From Paracoccus halophilus (lineage in GTDB: Bacteria; Pseudomonadota; Alphaproteobacteria; Rhodobacterales; Rhodobacteraceae): a stretch of 64,000 bases of DNA. Under the pieces are notes generated by a model. The model worked only from the letters and a program-made list of their open reading frames with translations. It did no database searches and was not told the origin of the DNA. Below, piece by piece: positions 42,281-49,133 of this stretch. Each line of letters opens with the position of its first letter. Within the stretch, counting starts at the first letter, position 1. Position numbers and translations under genes: made by a program. The stretch is taken from the NCBI RefSeq assembly GCF_000763905.1, contig NZ_JRKN01000009.1:62001-126000 (forward strand), read 5' to 3'.

Positions 42281-42829
42281 GTGAATTCAACTGATTACGG
42301 GCTGGAGCTGAAATATGCGCCGGGCGCGCAGATCGTCAGCGACGGCACGCGGATCGAGGGATATGCCAGCCTGTTCGGGCTGACCGATCAGGGCGGCGAC
42401 ATCGTCCAGAAGGGCGCCTATGCGGCCAGCCTGAAGCGGCTGGCGGCGCGGGGCGACAAGGTGCGGATGCTGTGGCAGCACGATCCGGCCCGGCCGATCG
42501 GCGTCTGGGACGAGATCCGCGAGGACGAGAAGGGCCTGTGGGTCAAGGGGCGCCTGCTGCCCGATATCGCACAGGCCCGCGAGGCGGCGGCGCTGATCGC
42601 GGCGGGGGCCATCGACGGGCTGTCGATCGGCTATCGCACGATTTCCGCGGAGCGAGACGGCAAGGGCCGGCGCCTGCTGAGCGAGGTTGAACTGTGGGAG
42701 GTGTCGCTGGTCACATTCCCGATGCTGGCCGAGGCCAAGGTGGGGCGGAAATCCGACCCGGCGGCGGTGCAGGCCAACGAGATGGCGGCGGCATTCCGTG
42801 CCGCGACGCTGGCGCTGCGCGCCGAATAG
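42281..42829 (+). CDS. GTA g4, prohead protease
   Basis: The 182-residue serine protease of the HK97 U35 family reads RIEGYASLFGLTDQGGDIVQKGAY, MLWQHDPARPIGVWDEIRED with the catalytic histidine, GLSIGYRTI with the catalytic serine, and LWEVSLVTFPM. It processes the capsid precursor during head assembly. Its GTG start at 42281 is preceded by AAAGGAGG. The capsid gene follows after 23 bases. Confidence 0.94.
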   Translation: MNSTDYGLELKYAPGAQIVSDGTRIEGYASLFGLTDQGGDIVQKGAYAASLKRLAARGDKVRMLWQHDPARPIGVWDEIREDEKGLWVKGRLLPDIAQAREAAALIAAGAIDGLSIGYRTISAERDGKGRRLLSEVELWEVSLVTFPMLAEAKVGRKSDPAAVQANEMAAAFRAATLALRAE

Positions 42830-42852
42830 GTTTCACCGAAACGGAGAGGACC

Positions 42853-44019
42853 ATGACCGAGGTGAAAGCCGCGGCCGGGGCGGATATGCCCGGCGATCTG
42901 GGGGCTGAAATGATCGGGTTCGTCAATGAACTCAAATCATTCCGCGACGATTTTCAGAAAAAACTGCAAGCACAGGATGAACGCATGAGCATGTTGGACC
43001 GCAAGACCGTTTCGCGCGCCCGCGCCCCTCTGTCGGCCGAGGCCGATGCGGGTGCGCCGCATCAGAAGGCGTTCGACGCCTATATCCGCCATGGCGATGA
43101 CGATGCGCTGCGCGGCCTGCCGCTGGAGGGCAAGGCGATGACCACCGTCAGCGATGGCGGTTTCCTGGCGGCGCCCACGGTCGCCTTGCAGGTGCAGGAT
43201 GCGCTGAACGTTACCGCCTCGCTGCGCCGGGTGGCCAATGTCGTCAGCGTGGAATCGGCCAATTACGAAGTGCTGGTCGATATGGGCGATATCGCCTCGG
43301 GCTGGGCGAGCGAGGCCGGCACGCAGGACGAGACCGGGACCTCGACCGTGCAGCGCGTGGTCATTCCGGTGCATGAACTGTCGGCCATGCCCAAGGCCAG
43401 CCAGCGCCTGCTGGACGATGCCGCCTTTGACGTCGAGACCTGGCTGGCCGGTCGCATCGCCGAGAAATTCGCCCGCGCCGAGGCCACGGCCTTTGTCAGC
43501 GGCGACGGTGTGAACAAGCCCAAGGGGTTCCTGACCCATCACATGGCCCCCGATGCCACGGCCACCCATGCCCAGATCGGCACCATCGCGTCGGGCGGGA
43601 ACGGCGATTTCGCCACCACCAACCCGGCCGATGCGCTGATCGATCTGGTCTATGCGCTGGCGGCGGAATATCGTGCCAATGCGAGCTTCGTGATGAATTC
43701 CAGGACCGCCGCGGCGGTGCGCAAGATGCGCGACGCCGACGGTCGCTTCCTGTGGACCGATTCGCTGGCCGCCGGTCAGCCGGCGCAGTTGCTGGGCTAT
43801 CCGGTGCTGGTCTGCGAGGACATGCCGGATATCTCGCTGGGCTCCGCCTCGATCGCGTTCGGCGATTTCCGCGCCGGTTATACGATCGTCGAGCGCCCTG
43901 ACCTGCGGGTGCTGCGCGATCCCTTCTCGGCCAAGCCGCATGTGCTGTTCTATGCCACCAAGCGCGTCGGCGGCGGGGTGACCGATGCCCGCGCGATCAA
44001 ACTGATGGTCTTCGGCTGA
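42853..44019 (+). CDS. GTA g5, major capsid protein
   Basis: The 388-residue HK97-fold protein has an N-terminal helical delta domain (MIGFVNELKSFRDDFQKKLQAQDERM) that g4 should remove, then the capsid core: KAMTTVSDGGFLAAPTV, SGWASEAGTQDETGTS, VIPVHELSAMPKASQRLLDDAAFDVETWL and VSGDGVNKPKGFL. In GTA heads this builds a small T=3 oblate shell. GAGAGGA precedes the ATG. A very strong hairpin sits just downstream, fitting the need for much more capsid than any other head protein. Confidence 0.97.
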   Translation: MTEVKAAAGADMPGDLGAEMIGFVNELKSFRDDFQKKLQAQDERMSMLDRKTVSRARAPLSAEADAGAPHQKAFDAYIRHGDDDALRGLPLEGKAMTTVSDGGFLAAPTVALQVQDALNVTASLRRVANVVSVESANYEVLVDMGDIASGWASEAGTQDETGTSTVQRVVIPVHELSAMPKASQRLLDDAAFDVETWLAGRIAEKFARAEATAFVSGDGVNKPKGFLTHHMAPDATATHAQIGTIASGGNGDFATTNPADALIDLVYALAAEYRANASFVMNSRTAAAVRKMRDADGRFLWTDSLAAGQPAQLLGYPVLVCEDMPDISLGSASIAFGDFRAGYTIVERPDLRVLRDPFSAKPHVLFYATKRVGGGVTDARAIKLMVFG

Positions 44020-44033
44020 TCCAGGGCCGAAGC

Positions 44034-44120
44034 GGGGGCCGCGCAGGCAGATGTCCGCCTGACCGGCTGAGCAACTGTCCGCGCGCGCGACGGCGGATCT
44101 GCGCGGCCCCCATTTCTTTT
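44034..44120 (+). terminator. Long hairpin with T-rich tail between g5 and g6
   Basis: GGGGGCCGCGCAG at 44034-44046 is perfectly complementary to CTGCGCGGCCCCC at 44099-44111. A second left arm at 44047-44059 can extend pairing with GGCGGATCTGC, giving about 20 bp in total with two small bulges. ATTTCTTTT follows. It is probably a partial terminator or a 3' stabiliser of capsid mRNA. Confidence 0.6.
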
Positions 44121-44159
44121 GCCCTTGGGATGCAGGCTCCGCACACGGGAGAGACGAAG

Positions 44160-44777
44160 ATGATGCTTGTGGAAGTGACGGCGCCCCCCCTTGCGGCGCT
44201 GCCGGTCGCCGGTTTGCAGGACCATTTGCGGCTGGGAACGGGGTTCGGGACGGCCGGGGACATGGCCGAGACGGCGGCGCTGGCGGGGTTCCTGAGGGCC
44301 GCCATCGCCAGCATCGAGGCGCGCACCGGCAAGGTGCTGCTGGCGCGGCAGTTCCGGCTGCGGCTTGAGGAATGGCGCGACCCGATGGGCCAGCCGCTGC
44401 CGCTGGCGCCGGTCAGTGCCATCGAGCGGGTCGAGATCGTGAATGTGGCGGGGGCCGTCACCCCTGTCGATCCGGCGGTCTATCGGCTGGTGCCGGATAT
44501 GCAGCGCCCGCTGCTCGCGCCCGTTGGGGCGTTTCTGCCGGGGATTCCTGCCTCGGGGCATGCGCTGGTGACCTTTTCGGCGGGGTTTGGTTCCGCATGG
44601 GCGAATGTGCCGGCCGATCTGGCGCAGGCGGTGCTGATGCTGGCCGCGCGCTATCACGAGGATCGCAGCTATGAGGGCACGCAGGCGGCGATGCCCTTTG
44701 GCGTGAGCGCGCTGATCGAGCGCTGGCGCTCGGTCCGGGTGCTGGGAGGGCGTGGCAATTCGCGCGGCGGGGCATGA
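44160..44777 (+). CDS. GTA g6, head-tail connector (adaptor) protein
   Basis: The 205-residue protein matches the gp6-like connector family in GTAs: FLRAAIASIEARTGKVLLARQFRLRLEEW, VDPAVYRLVPDMQRPLLAPVGAFLP, then LAQAVLMLAARYHEDRSYEG. It forms a ring below the portal. GAGAGACGAAG precedes two adjacent ATG codons (44160 and 44163). Its stop overlaps g7 by four bases. Confidence 0.88.
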   Translation: MMLVEVTAPPLAALPVAGLQDHLRLGTGFGTAGDMAETAALAGFLRAAIASIEARTGKVLLARQFRLRLEEWRDPMGQPLPLAPVSAIERVEIVNVAGAVTPVDPAVYRLVPDMQRPLLAPVGAFLPGIPASGHALVTFSAGFGSAWANVPADLAQAVLMLAARYHEDRSYEGTQAAMPFGVSALIERWRSVRVLGGRGNSRGGA

Positions 44778-45124
44778 GCACGCCGCGACTGACGGTGCCG
44801 CTGACCATCGAAAGCCCGGTCCGTGAGGCCGACGGCATGGGCGGCTATGAGCTGCGTTGGCGTGATATCGGAAAAATCTGGGCCGAGATGCGGTCGGGTG
44901 CGGGTGGCGAACGGTTCGCCGAGGTGGGGGCGCAGAGTGTCGTGACCTGGCGGATCACCGTCAGGGCGGCACCGGCCGGCGACCCGCGCCGCCCGCGCCC
45001 CGAGCAGCGGCTGCGCATGGGCGAAGGTGCCGACGCGCGCCGCTTCAAGATCGAGGCGGTGGCCGAGAAGGATGCCGGCGGGCGCTGGCTGGTCTGCGTT
45101 GCGAAAGAGGAGTCCCTGGCATGA
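44774..45124 (+). CDS. GTA g7, head-tail joining (stopper) protein
   Basis: The 116-residue protein belongs to the phage head-tail adaptor family: TIESPVREADGMGGYELRWRDIGKIWAEMRSGAGGERFAEV and RRFKIEAVAEKDAGGRWLVCVAKEE. It occupies the stopper position between head and tail. It overlaps its neighbours on both sides by ATGA, so g6-g7-g8 should be made in step. Confidence 0.9.
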   Translation: MSTPRLTVPLTIESPVREADGMGGYELRWRDIGKIWAEMRSGAGGERFAEVGAQSVVTWRITVRAAPAGDPRRPRPEQRLRMGEGADARRFKIEAVAEKDAGGRWLVCVAKEESLA

Positions 45125-45540
45125 GCTATGCAGCGACGGCCGCGCTTCAGGTGGCGGTCTATCAGGCCTTGCGGCAAAGCCCGGCGCTGACCGACCTGGT
45201 CGGCGACGCGATCTATGACGCGATGCCGGTGGCGGCGCCGACGGGGACCTATGTCGCGCTTGGTCCCGAGGATGTGAAGGATGCCGGCGACATGACGGGC
45301 GCGGGCGCCATGCATGATTTCGTGGTCTCGGTACTGTCCGGCTCGGACGAGGCGAGCGGGTTCGGCGCGGTGAAAGAGGTCGCGGTGGCGGTCTCGGACA
45401 CGCTTGAGAGCGCCGCGATCGCGCTGGATCGCGGTCATCTGGCGGGGCTGTGGTTCCTGCGCGCCCGCGCGCGGCGGGCTGAAAAGGGCGCCGGGCGGCG
45501 GGTCGACATGACCTTTCGCGCGCGCATTGATCTGGGTTGA
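45121..45540 (+). CDS. GTA g8, DUF3168 tail terminator protein
   Basis: The 139-residue protein has the DUF3168 pattern: AALQVAVYQALRQSPALTDLVGDAIYDAMP, YVALGPEDVKDAGD, HDFVVSVLSGSDEASGFGAVKEVAVAVSDTL. Family members cap the tail tube next to the head. Start overlaps g7; the stop lies 12 bases before g9. Confidence 0.9.
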   Translation: MSYAATAALQVAVYQALRQSPALTDLVGDAIYDAMPVAAPTGTYVALGPEDVKDAGDMTGAGAMHDFVVSVLSGSDEASGFGAVKEVAVAVSDTLESAAIALDRGHLAGLWFLRARARRAEKGAGRRVDMTFRARIDLG

Positions 45541-45552
45541 GGAGAGACGGAT

Positions 45553-45966
45553 ATGGCGGTGCAGAACGGACGCGACCTGCTGATCAAGATGGACATGACC
45601 GGGGACGGCCAGTTCGAGACGATCGCGGGCCTGCGCGCGACTCGGCTGGGCTTCAATGCCGAGACGGTGGATGTGACGAGCCTGGAAAGCGAGGGCCGCT
45701 CGCGCGAATTGCTGGCCGGCGCGGGGGTGCGCTCGGCCTCGATCTCGGGGTCCGGGGTGTTTCGCGACGGCACCACGGATGAGCGCGCGCGGCAGGTGTT
45801 CTTTGACGGCGAGGTGCCGCGCTTTCAGGTGGTGATCCCCGATTTCGGCACGGTCGAGGGGCCGTTCCAGATCACGTCGCTGGAATATGCAGGCAGCTAC
45901 AATGGCGAGGCAAGCTATGAGATTTCCCTGGCAAGCGCGGGCGCGCTCAGCTTCGTCGCGCTCTGA
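45553..45966 (+). CDS. GTA g9, major tail tube protein
   Basis: The 137-residue protein is a TP901-1-type major tail protein: AVQNGRDLLIKMDMTGDGQFETIAGLRATRLGFNAETVDVTSLES, GSGVFRDGTTDERARQVFFDGEVPRFQVVIPDFGTVEG and FQITSLEYAGSYNGEASYEISLASAG. Stacked rings of it form the tail tube. GAGGAGA is found about 7 bases upstream. The next gene starts 1 base past its stop. Confidence 0.94.
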   Translation: MAVQNGRDLLIKMDMTGDGQFETIAGLRATRLGFNAETVDVTSLESEGRSRELLAGAGVRSASISGSGVFRDGTTDERARQVFFDGEVPRFQVVIPDFGTVEGPFQITSLEYAGSYNGEASYEISLASAGALSFVAL

Positions 45967-45967
45967 C

Positions 45968-46285
45968 ATGGCCAATCCGTTGACCGGAGAGGTCGAGATC
46001 TGGCTGGACGGGCAGGCGCATCGCGCCAAGCTGACGCTGGGTGCGCTGGCCGGGCTTGAGGCGGAACTGGGCGCCGACAGCATGGTGGCGCTGGTCGAAC
46101 GCTTTGAGGGCGGGCGCTTTTCCAGCCGCGACGTGATGGCGGTGCTGGTCGCGGGCCTGCGTGGCGGCGGCTGGACCGGTGGCGGTGACGATCTGCTGGC
46201 GGCCGAGTTCCGGGGCGGGCCGGTCGGCGCCGCCCATGCGGCTGCGGCGCTGCTGGCGCGTGCCTTTCGCATCGAGGGCACATGA
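45968..46285 (+). CDS. GTA g10, tail assembly chaperone
   Basis: The 105-residue protein reads ANPLTGEVEIWLDGQAHRAKLTLGALAGLEAELGADSMVALVERF and FSSRDVMAVLVAGLRGGGW, the pattern of the GTA gp10 / tail tube chaperone family. Together with g10.1 it corresponds to the G and GT tail chaperones of siphophages. Here the two are separate overlapping genes (ATGA). Confidence 0.88.
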   Translation: MANPLTGEVEIWLDGQAHRAKLTLGALAGLEAELGADSMVALVERFEGGRFSSRDVMAVLVAGLRGGGWTGGGDDLLAAEFRGGPVGAAHAAAALLARAFRIEGT

Positions 46286-46509
46286 GCGGCGCGCAGGCCC
46301 CGGGCGGCATGGACTGGCCCGGCCTGATCCGCGTGGGGATCGGGCCGGCGCGGCTGGGCGGGCTGGGCCTGACGCCGGCGCAGTTCTGGGCGCTGACCCC
46401 GGCCGAGCTGGCGCTGATGCTGGGGATCGCGCCGGGCACGGGCGGCGCGATGACGCGCGCCCGTCTGGCCGAGCTGGTCGCGCGCTATCCCGACGGCCAG
46501 GCGCGATGA
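46282..46509 (+). CDS. GTA g10.1, second tail assembly chaperone
   Basis: The 75-residue protein contains LIRVGIGPARLGGLGLTPAQFWALTPAELALMLGIAPGTG, the small-chaperone signature found right before tape-measure genes. It overlaps g10 by four bases. A recurring GGATATTT box and 60 non-coding bases separate it from g11. Confidence 0.85.
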   Translation: MSGAQAPGGMDWPGLIRVGIGPARLGGLGLTPAQFWALTPAELALMLGIAPGTGGAMTRARLAELVARYPDGQAR

Positions 46510-46569
46510 CCGGGCCGCGGGTGCCCGCGCTCGCAAAGTGAAACCGGATATTTGAGAGGAGGCGTCGTC

Positions 46570-47238
46570 GTGGCGAACAAGGACGGATTCGACGCGCTGG
46601 TCGAGGATGGCCAGACCACGCTGGGTAAGACTGCCGATCAGGGCGCGCGCGCCACGGCCGAGCTTGACGCCGAACTGGCGCGGCTGCGGCAGTCGATGCT
46701 TTACACAAATCGCGAGATGGCCAGCCTGACCTCGGGGATCGGCCGCGGTCTGCGCCGCGCCTTCGAAGGCCTGGCCTTCGACGGCATGAAGCTGAGCGAT
46801 GCGCTGAAGGGGATCGCACGCAGCATGGCCGATACCGCCTTTTCGGTGGCGATGAGGCCGGTTGAGCAGGCGGTTTCGGGGGCGCTGGCGCAGGGCGTGA
46901 ACGGGCTGGTCTCGGGGTTGTTGCCATTCGCCGATGGCGCGGCTTTCGCGCAGGGGCGCGTCATGCCCTTTGCCAGGGGGGGCGTGGTCAGCCAGCCCAC
47001 CTATTTCCCGATGCGCGGCGCGACCGGGCTGATGGGCGAGGCCGGGGCCGAGGCGATCATGCCCTTGCAGCGCGGTGCCGATGGCCGGCTGGGGGTCGCG
47101 GCCCAGGGAGCGGCGGCCCGGCCGGTCAATGTGACCTTCAATGTCTCGACCCCCGATGTGGCGGGGTTCCAGCGCAGTCAGAGCCAGATCGCGGCGCAGA
47201 TGGGGCGGCTGCTGGCGCGTGGCGAAAGGAACGGGTGA
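46570..47238 (+). CDS. GTA g11, short tape measure protein
   Basis: The 222-residue protein is helical at the start (LGKTADQGARATAELDAELARLRQSM), has a hydrophobic middle (VSGALAQGVNGLVSGLLPFADGAAF) and ends with the GTA-conserved GEAGAEAIMPLQRGADGRLGV and VNVTFNVSTPDVAGFQRSQSQIAAQM. The short length agrees with the short GTA tail. The GTG at 46570 is chosen since AGGAGG lies 8 bases upstream; an in-frame TTG at 46552 overlaps that site. Confidence 0.88.
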   Translation: MANKDGFDALVEDGQTTLGKTADQGARATAELDAELARLRQSMLYTNREMASLTSGIGRGLRRAFEGLAFDGMKLSDALKGIARSMADTAFSVAMRPVEQAVSGALAQGVNGLVSGLLPFADGAAFAQGRVMPFARGGVVSQPTYFPMRGATGLMGEAGAEAIMPLQRGADGRLGVAAQGAAARPVNVTFNVSTPDVAGFQRSQSQIAAQMGRLLARGERNG

Positions 47239-47241
47239 GAA

Positions 47242-47874
47242 ATGGCGTTTCACGAGATCAGATTTCCCGCCAACCTGTCATTCGGCTCGGTCGGCGGGCC
47301 GGAGCGGCGCACCGAGATCGTCGCCATGACCAACGGCCACGAGGAACGTCGCACGCCCTGGGCGCATTCGCGCCGGCGCTACGATGCGGGGCTTGGCCTG
47401 CGTTCGCTGGACGATGTGGCGGCGCTGATCGCCTTTTTCGAGGCGCGCGCGGGCCAGATGCACGGCTTTCGCTGGAAGGACTGGGCCGATTACAAATCCT
47501 GCGCCCCCAGTGCCACGCCGGCCTTCGAGGATCAGAATATCGGCACCGGCGACGGCGTGAACCGGGTTTTCAGGCTGCGCAAGGCCTATGCCTCGGGTCC
47601 CGGGCGCTATGCGCGTCCGGTGACCAAGCCGGTCGGCGGCGCGGTGCTGGCCGGCGTGGGCGGCATCGAGCTGCGCGACGGGCTTGATTTCCAGGTCGAT
47701 ACGGCAAGCGGGACCGTCACCTTCGCGGTTCCGCCCGAGGGGGGCGCGAGGGTCACCGCCGGGTTCGAATTCGATGTGCCGGTGCGGTTCGATACCGACC
47801 GGATCGCGGTCTCGGTCGCCTCGTTCCAGGCGGGCGATCTGCCGCAGGTGCCAGTGGTGGAGGTGCGGCTATGA
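47242..47874 (+). CDS. GTA g12, distal tail protein (DUF2460)
   Basis: The 210-residue protein has the DUF2460 pattern: FHEIRFPANLSFGSVGGPERRTEIV, NGHEERRTPWAHSRRRYDAGLGLRS, FFEARAGQMHGFRWKDWADYKSC, and VPVRFDTDRIAVSV near the end. It forms the ring at the tail tip to which the hub binds. Three bases separate it from g11, and it overlaps g13 by four. Confidence 0.94.
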   Translation: MAFHEIRFPANLSFGSVGGPERRTEIVAMTNGHEERRTPWAHSRRRYDAGLGLRSLDDVAALIAFFEARAGQMHGFRWKDWADYKSCAPSATPAFEDQNIGTGDGVNRVFRLRKAYASGPGRYARPVTKPVGGAVLAGVGGIELRDGLDFQVDTASGTVTFAVPPEGGARVTAGFEFDVPVRFDTDRIAVSVASFQAGDLPQVPVVEVRL

Positions 47875-48692
47875 GCGAGACGGTCGCAAGGGCATGGGCG
47901 GTCACGCGGCGCGACGGCATGGTGCTGGGCTTTACCGATCACGACCGCGCGCTGAGCTTTGAGGGGATAGACTTCCGCCCCGATACCGGGCTGAACGCGC
48001 GCGCCGTGGTTCAGGGATCGGGCCTGTCGGTCGACAACAGCGAGGCGGTCGGGGCGCTGTCGGACAGCGCCATCACCGAGATCGACCTGATGGCCGGCCG
48101 CTGGGACGCGGCCGATGTCCGGCTGTGGGAGGTGGACTGGACCGATACGGCGAACCGCCGGCTGATCTTTCGCGGCCATCTGGGCGAGGTCTCGCGCAGC
48201 GGCGCGGCCTTCCGGGCCGAGTTGCGCGGATTGTCCGAGCCGCTGAACCGCATGCAGGGGCGGGTCTATCACCCGCGCTGCTCGGCGCAGCTGGGCGATG
48301 GGCGCTGCGGGTTCGACCTGTCGCGACCCGGCTATTCTGCCGAAGGGGTGATCGTTTCGGACGAAGGTGGGCAGCGTTTCATCCTGTCCAATGTCGATGG
48401 CCATGATGCACGCTGGTTCGAGCGTGGTCAGCTGGTCGTGCTGTCAGGCCCGGCCGAGGGCCTTTCGGGGATCGTCAAGTCGGATCTGGCGCTTGCGGGC
48501 GCGCGGCGCGAGATCGAGCTTTGGGCCGGGCTGGGGATCCGCCCGGCAATCGGGGATCGCGTGCAATTGGTCGCGGGCTGCGACAAGCTGGCCGAGACCT
48601 GCCGGATGAAGTTCCTGAATTACCTGAACTTCCGGGGCTTCCCGCACCTGCCGCCCGAGGATTGGCTGCTGGCGCCCGGGGTCAACCGATGA
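47871..48692 (+). CDS. GTA g13, hub protein (DUF2163) with four conserved cysteines
   Basis: The 273-residue protein matches DUF2163: LGFTDHDRALSFEGIDFRPDTG, AITEIDLMAGRWDAADVRLWEVDW and FRAELRGLSEPLNRMQGRVYHPRCSAQLGDGRCGFDL. Cysteines in that last segment and in AGCDKLAETCRMKF are well placed to hold the iron-sulfur cluster reported for the R. capsulatus hub. It overlaps g12 and g14. The closing NFRGFPHLP is typical. Confidence 0.94.
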   Translation: MSETVARAWAVTRRDGMVLGFTDHDRALSFEGIDFRPDTGLNARAVVQGSGLSVDNSEAVGALSDSAITEIDLMAGRWDAADVRLWEVDWTDTANRRLIFRGHLGEVSRSGAAFRAELRGLSEPLNRMQGRVYHPRCSAQLGDGRCGFDLSRPGYSAEGVIVSDEGGQRFILSNVDGHDARWFERGQLVVLSGPAEGLSGIVKSDLALAGARREIELWAGLGIRPAIGDRVQLVAGCDKLAETCRMKFLNYLNFRGFPHLPPEDWLLAPGVNR

Positions 48693-49117
48693 GCGTCGCG
48701 ATCGTTCAGGCGGCGCGGGGCTGGATCGGTACGCCCTATGTGCATCAGGCCTCGGTCAGGGGGGCGGGAATGGATTGCCTGGGCCTTGTCCGTGGGGTCT
48801 GGCGCGAGATTGTCGGCGCCGAACCCGAACCGATGCCGGCCTATACCCCGGACTGGGGCGAGGCGGGCGGCGCGGAATTGCTGCTGGGCGGGGCGGGGCG
48901 GCTGTTGCACCCCGCCCCGGATGAGCAGCCGGGCGATGTGCTGGTCTTTCGCATGCGGGCCGGCGCCATCGCCAAACATCTGGGAATACTGGCGCAGACC
49001 GGGGCGCAGGCCAGTTTCGTGCATGCCTATGACCGGCATGGCGTGGTCGAAAGTCCGCTATCGGCGCCATGGCGGGCGCGGATCGCGGGACGGTTCCGGT
49101 TTCCGCCGGTCAATTAG
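48689..49117 (+). CDS. GTA g14, NlpC/P60 cell-wall peptidase
   Basis: The 142-residue peptidase has the catalytic cysteine in GAGMDCLGLVRGVWRE and the histidine in AIAKHLGIL. It is expected to open peptidoglycan of the recipient during DNA delivery. The ATG overlaps the g13 stop. g15 follows after 16 bases with GGGAAAGGTAGGG before its ATG. Confidence 0.93.
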   Translation: MSVAIVQAARGWIGTPYVHQASVRGAGMDCLGLVRGVWREIVGAEPEPMPAYTPDWGEAGGAELLLGGAGRLLHPAPDEQPGDVLVFRMRAGAIAKHLGILAQTGAQASFVHAYDRHGVVESPLSAPWRARIAGRFRFPPVN

Positions 49118-49133
49118 GGAAAGGTAGGGCGCA

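Noticed and set aside
44845-47253. Minus-strand frame of 802 codons opposite GTA g7-g11
   Set aside because: It would run against seven well-recognised tail genes and shows no recognisable domain.
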